A stretch of DNA of 64,000 nucleotides from Arthrobotrys musiformis. Taxonomy: Eukaryota > Ascomycota > Orbiliomycetes > Orbiliales > Orbiliaceae. The notes below the pieces were generated by a model. The model was not told the origin of the DNA, searched no databases, and worked only from the letters and a program-made list of their open reading frames with translations. This document shows positions 35,198-45,322 of the stretch, piece by piece. The stretch's first letter is position 1; every line of letters begins with the position of its first letter. The DNA lies in NCBI GenBank assembly GCA_036971715.1, contig JAVHJL010000011.1, forward strand, positions 310,001-374,000. The letters run 5' to 3'. A program made the translations under genes and the position numbers.

Positions 35198-36304
35198 ATG
35201 CGGTTCTTCGTCGGAGCTTTGATTGCCTTGGTGGCCGGAACTGCGGTGGCCCAGGATAACTGCAATTGTGAATGTAAAGTCGATAGCTGTTTCCAAGGTG
35301 AGCTTCTGTTAAAACACCTCGAGCTGCATATAATATGCCGTTAGAGACTTGAAGAAATTGCTAACTTGGATCTTGTTTTAAAGCTCTCGCTGGCACATCA
35401 CCTTTCCCTGCGGAGGCGACTGTCGCGGATTGTCGGTCATTCATGTGGACTGTCGTCACAGTCGCTGCAGAGTGAGCAACCCCACTTCATGCTGAAAAGC
35501 CGTGCTTCAAGAGAGATAGCTAATCAGTGCCTTAGAACTGTCACAACCACCGAAATAACTACTGCAACAGCCACAAGCACCAGTATAGACACAAAATGGA
35601 CCACCATTACAGTGACAACCGTGTCTGCCAATCTTCTGAAACGACAGGCAAACGGGGGTGTTCCGGACTATGCCACCGACGCTTGCCCACAGCCCACAGA
35701 CTACTCATCAGCCTGCAAATGCTTGGGTGTGACCGAGGGGGGTACAAGTTATCACCACGTTGCCACTACGGACACCGTCACAACTACAAGCACTGTTACT
35801 ACAACCGAGGGCTATAGCACTACCACCACTGCCACCGAGTCTGCGGCTGCAACGGATTACTACTTCATGATCCAAGTCGACAATATCGCCGAAAATGGCC
35901 AATGGCAAGGGCGATACATGTATACAGAACCGGAGGGCGCCTCCGCCCCGTTCCTCAAACGTGTAGCCTTCACCACCAACATCAACCAAGCTCTCATCTT
36001 CCGCGCTCGCCCTAACAACACAATTGTGCAGGATGACGGAACGCCCTTCACTGGAGAAGCCATCGACACAAAGTCGGAACAGCTATATTTGGAAGACGTA
36101 GGTGGTTATGTTCCGTACACATGCACCCTCAATCCTACGGACAAGACTGTCGGTTGCACAGGGTCAGGCACTGGAGGCACCTATTCTCTTTTTACTATTC
36201 GAAACAATGGCCAAGTATTGATGTATAAAAATACGGCCGGGATAACTGCCGACCAATCCAGTCTTGGCCCCGTTCAGGTCGTTCTTAAGGCTATATCTAT
36301 ATAA
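35198..36304 (+). CDS. Secreted Thr-rich, cysteine-containing surface protein
   Basis: Exons 35198-35297, 35384-35471 and 35512-36304 join in frame into 326 aa. Intron 1 (86 nt) has a TGCTAACT branch site. Intron 2 is only 40 nt and is less certain. A signal peptide is clear: MRFFVGALIALVAGTAVA, then QDNCNCECK. Thr-rich stretches flank the motif CPQPTDYSSACKCLG, a pattern common in fungal cell-surface proteins. The C-terminal ~170 residues form a compact beta-rich domain (YYFMIQVDNIAENGQW ... YLEDVGGYVPYTCTL ... GQVLMYKNTAG). A KR site after SANLL may be processed by a Kex2-like protease. Likely O-glycosylated wall or adhesion protein; no enzyme motif. Confidence 0.7.
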
Positions 36305-38104
36305 TACTTCTTTCCTTATCTTTTCTCTGTCTTCTCTGTCCAACCTTTTGAATGGTAGACATATTGGCGTTTCACCATGACACTCTCTGTTTAATCCTGG
36401 GAATATGTATTATAATGTATTAATGGAATTACGAGGAATGAACAAATGACAAAAAAACACACAAGACAATACATTACATAGTAACTTAGCGGTTCATTTC
36501 AACGTGTCCATGACAAATAGATACGTTTGCGAGTGGTGGGATTAAAGTCTAGAACAGGCGATTTGCCAGCCCCTCGCCCGACGTCGCGAATAAAAGCGGG
36601 ATTAGACGAGCGAATGAGCTCCTGTCAGTACTTAGTTAGCGGGCATATCAGGGGCAAGTATCGACTTAGTTCAATCAGAGCCCATCGTTTTACTAACTAG
36701 ATACCTCATTTCATGTTATTTCGTAATGTCTTTATGACTATCAATTTTGCTTAATATATATGTTCCCTCGAAATATCTGGCAAATATTCCTAAAAGTTCA
36801 CGAATCAAGTTACACGATTTGATGTTTCTTGATTCCACAACTTTCTGAAACACGGTCGCAATCGTGTTTGACAGATGTCTATATATACAGTTAACTTCCC
36901 CTGTGCAGTCACCTTGACTCGAAGCTTGCATAAATAGACTCGCGTCGGTGCCTAAATCCGGGTGGGACCCATCTTAATCTGGCCTGGAACAAAAAACTAC
37001 ATCGTGCGTACCGCGTACTTCCCACCTGCAAAATTGCTGGAGTTTCCTTATTATTCAACGCTAATCGAATACTCGCATATGTAGTGCGATTCGAGCCTTT
37101 GTGGCGCCCGGGGATTTTTTTAGGGGTGGTCAGGAGGTACTATAGATATAGTTTACATATACGTTTACAACGCCCAGAATCCCGCCCTCGAAAACCATCT
37201 TGGCCTCCTCGAGACTATCTTGGCCTTAAAGACATATTATGAATTAATTTTGAGGTCGACATTAGTGTGTACGGCCATACGTGGACATTACGGTATACCA
37301 GCATTAGTCTTATCTGTTATCAGTTATCCTGAGCTAGGCCTGTACTATCATCCGCCATAACCGGAGTAATTGGAATGAAGATTGCCGCAATAAACGGATA
37401 TCTTTGTTTTAAGATTTATTAACCATTATTCCTTATTATATCTTGAAATCAATGGGGGTGAAGGTCGGGATCGTATTTGGAGCATTTGCGAGTAGCCTTA
37501 TTGTTCCCAAAGGACCAATATTAATTAATATAGGATCCACAGGCATGGGTATATCAAGCTTATGACTTGGTCTTTATTGTAATTTGATGGAGAGGGAAAC
37601 ATCCTTCTTTGTTTCCTTCTTTTTTCCTTAAAAGTCATCCCAGTGTCTGGATACAAGACAAATATATTCCTTATTTACTACAAGTTTATGAACATGAAAC
37701 TAATGATTATAAGTACTAAAATTGCTATACTAGCCACAGTCACCGATATAAGGCTACCTTTTTAAATTTTAGCCTTGAGGTGCTTGAGCTCCTCTGTAAG
37801 TGACGTCCGCACTAGGCCTAGATTTCTGCCTGTAGATCCATGCATACATTTGATCGCACGCGCATGCATTAGTCTTTCCCAGTCCATTCTAGCTCAGAAA
37901 CCATACACTTTGTGGAGTTCCTTGACCAGCTGCAGCGCTGGGTATATTGTTAATATTTTTCTCATACTCTGTACATGACCATCCCCTTTCCGCTTTGGTT
38001 AAGTATTGGGGCTTCTAAAGTTTGGTAGAGCGGAAGTTTACTTTGAAATTCGGAGGTACCCCAGTTCTGCAATGCAGCTAATTCTGTAGTTTATCCGTGG
38101 AAGC
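36305..38104. other. 1.8-kb spacer
   Basis: AT-rich; only short ORFs. Nothing recognised. Confidence 0.4.
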
Positions 38105-39673
38105 TTAAGGTGAACCCTCTGGTGCCGGGGGCGGACCCCGAGGTTGGCTTGGACCCTCTGGATTCTGAGGCAGAGGTTCGGGCTGTGGAACTGGTCGAAG
38201 TTTGTATCTCATTTCAGCAGGCTCAAACTCAGGATACTGCTGTAGAAGCTGCAAGTTCAACCCAGCGCCAGCACTGTAGCGGGTATTTACCGGTATCCCA
38301 AATTCGGGTACTGGGCCAAGTCTTGACGATTCCGGTACTTTACTTGCATGAAGTTGTATGGATATGTCTGCAATGCAATCCAGCATCGCTGGCAGCACGG
38401 CCTTTGCCTCCGCAACTACTTCCGAGTATAGTTGGTTTAGAATACCCCCAAAGTACTTTGGGTCAGCAATATTGTTCCAAACCGCCCATTTGGGATCATC
38501 AGACTTCAATTCGATGAGATTGCCACCGTACTTCTCTTTAATATACCTTTCGGAACCGATCAGCTGACGAGGTTCTGTAACTCCCGGACGCTGTACCTCT
38601 AAGCTTCTCACGGGGTTAGGTAGAGTGCCGTAGGTTTCGCGATAGTATGCCAAGCGAGGTGTCAACAGCCTTTGTAGAGTCATCCCGAATAGATGTAGTT
38701 TACCAACCGCGTACAATAGTACTTCCCACGTCCCCAGGAATTTACCGTCGTCGACAAATATATCTTTACCACCAGAACTCACTAGATCCAGTGAGAAAAG
38801 TTGGTGGAGGACATTCCTTTCCCCCTTGATAGTAATATTCTCGTAACCCCCAGCTTCGGTTATCGTTACACGGCTTGAATCGAGCATTCCTTTTGGGTCT
38901 AGTATCCCCGGATTGTCAAAATAAGACTGCAACTGGTCTCCCGAAGTAAGAACATTTCGAGCTCCGCTAACTAGCTGATCGAAACTTGACTGGGCCGATG
39001 CACCTACAGCGCTAGCTGCAGCTCTCAAAACAGGACTATCCTTCTTGAATACCTCCTGGATCCTCCGTTGAAGCTTGGGATTGTTGATAAACCGATTTCG
39101 AAGGTTGAGCGTGTAAAGCGAATATGCCAGGTCAAGCACCTCATATAGATCGCGACCCTCCCTGATACCGATCTCAGGAATCATTTTCCTAACGAGAAAG
39201 AACATGCGAAAGATGTTGGTTTGCATTTGCGTAGCCCTCTTCCCCAAAACCATAAGGTTGAATAGCGGATCCCTATGCTCTTTTGCGGGGTCGCCAACAC
39301 CGAGATCCTTTTCAAAATTAAGCCATTGGCGCTTCGTTACGATAACGAGATCTCCTGCGAATTTGCTCCATTGGACTTCCTGCTCTTTCACGTCGTACAA
39401 TCCAGCTTTCGCTTGTTTCTCGTGGAGCGCTGTGAGGACTAGGTTGGCTTCATCTTTTATCCAGTCATGGTTGCTGGCAAGTATATGAGGCCCATACCCG
39501 ACAGGTAAATTTTGACGTCTAGCCCCCGGGCTTGGGAATGTATTATCAGCATCACCATCCCCTTCGCCTTGTCCGACAACTGCAGAGAATGAGGTTAGTA
39601 AAGCCCATGTATAGAAAAGATACCGGAGCTTGCCAAGCGATTTAAGAGTCTTAGAAGTTATAATAGACGCCAT
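38105..39673 (-). CDS. Secreted protein of unknown function with Pro-rich tail
   Basis: Single exon, 522 aa. Hydrophobic residues ~17-33 end in AVVG|QGEG and fit a signal peptide, preceded by a basic N-terminus. The mature part is mainly helical, with no catalytic motif I recognise. It has one possible N-glycosylation site (NIT near residue 281). The last ~35 residues are Pro/Gln/Glu-rich (PVPQPEPLPQNPEGP). No introns and no paralog in the window. Flanked on both sides by more than 1 kb of AT-rich DNA. Probably an extracellular protein specific to this lineage. Confidence 0.65.
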   Translation of the reverse strand: MASIITSKTLKSLGKLRYLFYTWALLTSFSAVVGQGEGDGDADNTFPSPGARRQNLPVGYGPHILASNHDWIKDEANLVLTALHEKQAKAGLYDVKEQEVQWSKFAGDLVIVTKRQWLNFEKDLGVGDPAKEHRDPLFNLMVLGKRATQMQTNIFRMFFLVRKMIPEIGIREGRDLYEVLDLAYSLYTLNLRNRFINNPKLQRRIQEVFKKDSPVLRAAASAVGASAQSSFDQLVSGARNVLTSGDQLQSYFDNPGILDPKGMLDSSRVTITEAGGYENITIKGERNVLHQLFSLDLVSSGGKDIFVDDGKFLGTWEVLLYAVGKLHLFGMTLQRLLTPRLAYYRETYGTLPNPVRSLEVQRPGVTEPRQLIGSERYIKEKYGGNLIELKSDDPKWAVWNNIADPKYFGGILNQLYSEVVAEAKAVLPAMLDCIADISIQLHASKVPESSRLGPVPEFGIPVNTRYSAGAGLNLQLLQQYPEFEPAEMRYKLRPVPQPEPLPQNPEGPSQPRGPPPAPEGSP

Positions 39674-40943
39674 GACAGAATCGTGCGTGTGCCTATCAAT
39701 CTTAGACTTTTTAAAATGCTGTACTGACTTATATAATTATCCGGATGGATTGCGGTCAATGCATGGTGGGGAAATATTAATATACCAAATGCCATGGCCT
39801 CGCTTCGATACCGTTTGAGCTAAATTAAGACCCATTGTTAATCGTGTGCACCATTAGAACCCGAACACAAATAGCCTCATATATAGACTGGGTATACACA
39901 GGTCATCGCATTCAAAGTTACTTAAGCATCGAACCCCTCCATATTAATATCATTGGATTCGCTTAGCTACCCCATGACTGTGCTCGGCGGGTTTAAACCT
40001 CTGAAACTAAACTAATCAGACCATACCATATATAGTGCATACAGCCAGAATCAAGGGCGGTATACCAAGCGCCCTAGCATTATATCTAATAAACATTATG
40101 CCGACTCTGTGCGTGCTCATGGCCCGGCCCTGGGGCCGGAGGCCGGGTCTATACGTGGATCGCTAGATCAACCAAGTGTAACGTCCAAAAATGCAACAAT
40201 ATTCCTCGGAGTTTGTGTTGAATATACAAGTTTTAAGTGCAAGCTCGAGGCCTCGAGGCGTATCAGCAGATCTCTGTGTTTGAACGATCTAAGCAAGACA
40301 TAAATGCACGTAGCATCTTGACTCGCGCCTTGAGAAACCCCTCCGCCTTAGGAGCGCCTGGTCTCGAGGATAGAGAAAACCGTAGTATTATAATATCCCC
40401 AAGACTTCAACACGGTTTGTAAGTATATAGCCGGGCCAATAAATTCACGGCGCCCTGCATGAGTTGGAATCACAATTAATATATTAATATCACGATGTGT
40501 ATAAATTGTCGAGAGAACCGAGAAAACAAAAAGATCGTCGTCTCCTCGTAGCCAACCATGATGCCCGAAATATTTCTATTTTCAAATTATATCGTCGCCA
40601 CACACGGGCGCAAATCTGGCAATCCACATAAGTATCACTCACATGTACCCATGTATCTGTATATAAATAATGAAACCATTATATTATATATATATACTTG
40701 GGCATATATAGAAATCCGGGATATCTAGAAGTTGAAAACAACCACGAACCGGACCCTATTGAGATGTCATAAAATCTCCAATTCGGGTTCTAAAACAGCT
40801 TCTTTCACATCGGATATCGCTAGCTCCTTGACCTCCTTCCTTTCGAAATTAATGCGCTTTCCCTCTATATATCCTTCACTTCGTATTACTATTATATAAC
40901 AAGTCACCTACGGGGCACCAATAGTAACCCCGATACTTCAGCC
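39674..40943. other. 1.3-kb spacer
   Basis: AT-rich with TA runs near 40687-40702. The last ~60 bp contains a degenerate copy of the 54-bp repeat found at the start of the next gene. Confidence 0.4.
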
Positions 40944-41076
40944 ATGTCTGGCACATTACGCAGGGGGGGGACCAAAAGTAACCCCGAGATTCCAGCCACG
41001 TCTGGCACGTTACATATGGGGGACACCACTAGTAGGCCCCAGACTTCGGCTAAGCCTAGCACGTTACGCAGAAGGG
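40944..41076 (+). repeat. 54-bp tandem repeat at protein start
   Basis: Units begin at 40944, 40998 and 41052 (the third partial). A degenerate copy precedes the ATG and reads in the same frame. Unit 1 starts with ATG where unit 2 has ACG, so the start codon lies inside the repeat. Confidence 0.75.
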
Positions 41077-42571
41077 GGGTTTTAGATGATCTTAGAGAGG
41101 CCTACCGAAACCGAAAAGAAAAAGAAGACCAACAAGAAGACTCCGGCATTGTACCGGAGGATCTAGAAGACATCAAAAAAATGTTCGTACGCATTGATGC
41201 GGTCCAATCAAAAACGACCGCTGAGGGATCACATCCGACTTCACCCCCGCCCGACCCCCGCAAAGAAATCGGGCAAAGAACCCTTGCGGGTTCGAAGCAC
41301 CCGCAGCTACGAAGAATTGACGCGGAGAGCTACATATATTTTGTCGAGTCTTGCCTCGAGGATGCGATTTGGTGGTTTGAATCGCGCCTAGTTTTTGATG
41401 ATTATATCAACGTTCCCGGAGACGCATTCAAAAATCTGTTCGACGACCCGGAAGAGCTCCTTCCCGGCTATGGCTTCTTAACAGAGGAGAGAAATAAGGA
41501 TCTCGTTGAAAGCAGGTTTTTCAATATATTGGACAATTATAACAACAAGTCTGTCGGCACCGAACCAGTGCCTGCGGGTCTCAAGCTTCGGTCCCTAGAT
41601 CCAAATGCTCAGGCACCTCCCGCTGCACTACCGTCTGAAAAATCTGAGAAAGCTGAGAAAGCCGAGAAAGCTGAGAAAGCTGAGAAATCCAAAAAGCGAA
41701 GGAAATTTCTTGGTATCACCTTGAGGAAAAAGCCTAAAGAATTGGCCACAATGGTAACAATCGATGTGAAACCGGAGTGCGATCGCATCGCGAATCTTTT
41801 GACGGGGGCTGGATACTGCCCTGACCCAGCGAAAAACGCTACAATTAAAGAACTGCACAGAGGAAACTACCCACCGCCAGAAGACTACCACGCGGACGTA
41901 CAAGTCTTTCTGGAGCTTATTTTATGCCTTCTTTACGCAACGTGTCCCAATATCCCGGACACTCGCGCCCTCCTTCATCTCACCTTTGTGAACGATGCGT
42001 AAGCTATCCCTTGCCACTAGTAATGAGGTAGAGTTAAACCTGCTAGACTGGGCGCTAATTCGAATTTAGGAGCGGGTATCGCACCCTCAGATACGAGAAC
42101 GGCCACTTAGTGATTATTGCGAGCAGGAAGGGTGAGAAAGGGCTTTTCCGCACTGTCATTCCAGATCCACTCTCGCAGCTGATATTACTCTACCTTGTCG
42201 ACATCCGACCATTTATTGCGCTGATAAACACGGATGAGAGGGCAGCTCAGGAGCACTGGCACCAGGAGTACCTTTTTCCAGCTAGAGCTGGGGGTTGTTG
42301 GACGAAGCAGCACATGGACCGGATTCTTCGAAAGCAAACAAAAAAGAGGTTTGGACTGGATATCGGAGCCGATAGCGGTGAATTCAAGGCGATATACTTT
42401 TGCCTGGCCGACAAGCTTAGAGAGGGTTGGTTACGCGACACAGTAATAAACCATGAAAAAAACGGATCCATAGTCAAAAGAGTGAAAGTAGGATGGTCAA
42501 AAGAGCTGCCTCGACTAAATGATTATCCTTGGGAAAAAAGACGCCTCGAGAAACAAACCGAATTCGCATGA
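40944..42571 (+). CDS. Protein with tyrosine-recombinase-like (Crypton/TLH-type) C-terminal module
   Basis: Exons 40944-41998 and 42070-42571 join in frame (71-nt intron) into 518 aa. Residues 1-~48 are 18-residue repeats of the type SGTLRRGGTKSNPEIPAT. A KAEKAEK repeat lies near 233-247. From ~350 the sequence YRTLRYENGHLVIIASRKGEKG ... VIPDPLSQLILLYLVDIRPFIALI, then WTKQHMDRILRKQTKKRFG, follows the order seen in the tyrosine-recombinase-like region of fungal telomere-linked RecQ helicases and Cryptons: first Arg, a YHKG-like turn, FLP..V..LL..YL..V.PF, then a KRFG helix. The final HxxR...Y is not clear, so activity is doubtful. No helicase domain is present. Possibly a domesticated or decayed mobile-element protein. 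Confidence 0.6.
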
Positions 42572-43243
42572 TCAACGGATAACGCGCGCGCGCAGGCCAG
42601 TTCCCGAAATTCGACATCGCGCTAGCTTAGACATGAACTATGCACTTTCCAGGCGGCCTTAATTAGGGGTTGTGTTTTTCAATTTGGAATTCGGAGTACT
42701 TGCTCAGGGTACTAGGTCCGAGTATCATTGTACGACGGCACGAGAACATGGTGCTAGGGGTGTACTAGAGGTTTTTTTTTTTTTTTTGGTTGTTTGGGGC
42801 CTAATATTTACGTTCTTGATAGATTATTATGGAAGATAGAGGGCAGCCGTTGGAATCCAATCCACAATAAACAGTTCCTTTACACTCAATTTATTTCGTA
42901 ACTAAGTGTCTTTGAAAAGTATGCATAGTTAGGACGTATCACAAATGGCCTTATGTTTACATGGCATATGCGCATAGGGTTATAAATGTAGTGCGGCAGT
43001 AAGTACTTAAGCGGGATAGAAGTCCTTATTAACTACCTAAACTTGGTATCAAACTTCGAATACAATATTTATGAACATATCGACATGTTACGAAGAAAGT
43101 TTGTCTCCTGCGCAGCACCACCTTTAGGTGGGAGAAAGTGTTGCTGTTGTAGTTTGGAGGAGGTTCGAATTCGTCAAAACAGGTACCAAAACAAGACTTT
43201 CTTGGTCCCTCTCCTGTTAAACTATGCCTGTGGCCCTTTCAAC

Positions 43244-43256
43244 GTCTCGTACCCAG
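43244..43256 (+). repeat. Partial dispersed repeat copy
   Basis: GTCTCGTACCCAG matches 13 of 15 bases at the start of the repeat core, then diverges (GTCGG). Confidence 0.5.
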
Positions 43257-43584
43257 GTCGGCGAGCCCTTTCAGCTTATCGGGATCTCATTCTTGAACAA
43301 AATATGCACGATAGAAAGGGGTGTCCGCGGAGATTGCACCAGAACTGGGTGGCCGTTTGATGACTACTCCATCGGTAACCGGCAACGCCGTCGAATATCG
43401 AAGTTGATGACGCTCAGTCGTGTCATTAAACATTTAAATTTAGACACAAGCATCTTCAGCCTCGGTATATTCGATAGCAATCCTCGTATATCGTGTGTTA
43501 TCTACTCCCAATTTGCGGAGAATGGAGAATGCATTTCCGACGGCGAACCGCTTTTGTTTTGAGCTTCAAAAGGGCCTGGAAAGT

Positions 43585-44414
43585 CTATCGTGCAGCATTG
43601 TGGCCATGTGGTGTTAGCTCGCCCTTGGTGGGGTGCTTACCCTTGTCATGAGCTTGGACTCCTCCACACCTTAATTCGGATTTCAAGATTGGCTGGTCGC
43701 ATAGCGATGAATCCGCAGCTATTACCGTTGAGAAATACCGTTTTATCGCTGAGCAGCCCTCCAAAAACTTGTTACTGGTACGATAATTCCCAACCCAACA
43801 TAGTATATAAAAAGAATGCTTTAAGGTGTTGATCGAATAAACCTTGCTGATTGCTGTTTCGACTTGCTCAACCTGAAGATTATTTCCAAGAGCGGAGCAG
43901 ATAAGGGAGCATTTAAGCATCCCTGGGCGGATCAGCAAAGGTCAGGGAGGGGTAATTGTGACCCCATGCCCTTCTGCAGATGACAATGCTAACGAAGGGA
44001 GGTATCACAAGTACTTGAAAAGTCACAGTGTGATTGAGCGAAAGTGTGCGGTGACTTTTCTAAGAGCTCAAGCATACTAGTTGGGGGTATTTGTGAAAAA
44101 CCGAGGAATGAGGCGCTGAAGGCGTGACGCCCCTCTCCGGCTCAGCAAGGACCGTCAACAACCTTTCACCGCTCGTTACGAAATGGTTCAGTACCGAAGG
44201 AGCGAAAATTATGGAGACTGTGGCGTTCATCGAACCTTAGTATATCGGGCCCGCACTTATTAGGCTCTCTTTCGTTTAAACCGAGCCTTACCTTGATCCC
44301 ACGATAAAAACACTGGGAAAACTCAATGGCGAGTTCCAGTAAATGCAAGATCGAGTAACACCCTGGTACCAGGAACAAGGCTGCGGATTTTACGCCGAAA
44401 ATCTCAGTTTTCAT
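43585..44414 (-). pseudogene. Possible remnant of fungal STAND/HeLo-type N-terminal domain gene
   Basis: An ORF starting at ATG 44414 opens with MKTEIFGVKSAALFLVPGCY. This recalls the EIFGV-plus-hydrophobic-helix beginning of fungal NLR/HeLo-like N-terminal domains. A second ORF (43938-43585) has helical sequence (LQVEQVETAISKVYS ... FLEGCSAIKRYF) of the kind found downstream in such domains. The two do not join in frame and no NACHT or ankyrin follows. Weak call; chance similarity is possible. Confidence 0.25.
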
Positions 44415-45322
44415 TAGATTCTTGATCGTTTGGAAGATTTTATGAATGCAAGTAGCGTCAGTGGCGCTGTGGAAGCGTTTTTTCTCAACTTCTTATCCAC
44501 ATCGAGTGGGGTGCATCATTAATTTTTGTTGTTGGTGTAAAGCTTGAAAGCGAATGACGCTAAGATTTGGGCCTTGCGATCGCGCGGTAGCTTGCATATA
44601 GTGCTTGTGACAAAACCGTCGATTTAGCACGCCTCTAGATTGTACACCGAAACGTTCCTTGAAATCCACGGCAGAGCAACCGATGCGATGGGAGGAGAGC
44701 CCCAGATCTAAGATCTCAATATGTCAAAACGGCCGAGGAAAAGCCCATCGCTGGGCGGGTTTAAGAGCAAATGTTGATGCAGTCCAAATGTTCAGGCTAG
44801 GTTAATCTGATATCTGGGAAACAAGGCCGACATGCACCCACCACTTTTGGAGGGCCCACAGCTTAAGAACCCTTGATATATCCGCTCGAACTAGCTATAT
44901 TTTCTTGATTGAGTAGCCGCTATTCTTTTTTTTTGCCTTCATCTCACCTATGACAATTCTCTTTTACATGATAAAATAACGCAAGGCAGAAGATATGAGT
45001 TTTTCACCCTTTACCTTGCTTGGAAAAAAAAGGAACGTTTCAAATATTTGCAGGTTCTTCTGGCGCTCTTTTAAAACCTTAGATTCGGTCCAGATTGTTA
45101 CGTTATTGTTATTAAATCGCTACCTTCCCGTTCTCCTCCCGCGATCGCCAGCTCGCCGACTACACGGGACGTCTAACTTAGTTTTCCTCGAAGCCTGGGA
45201 ATTGCGACATAAAACCGACAAATTGAGATTTTTCAACTGCTGCATTGGATCGGATTAGGCTAAGGAAAGCTTGTTATTATAATTAATACTTATCTCTCGG
45301 TACCGAGAAACGTTAAAACAAG

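Larger units (their letters stand above)
42572..45322. other. 2.75-kb spacer with degraded coding remnants
   Basis: Poly-T run of about 18 nt near 42773. One partial copy of the dispersed repeat at 43244. A possible STAND-type N-terminal remnant at 43585-44414 (minus; separate entry). No intact gene. The last ~150 bp is the leader of the kinase-like gene. Confidence 0.4.
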
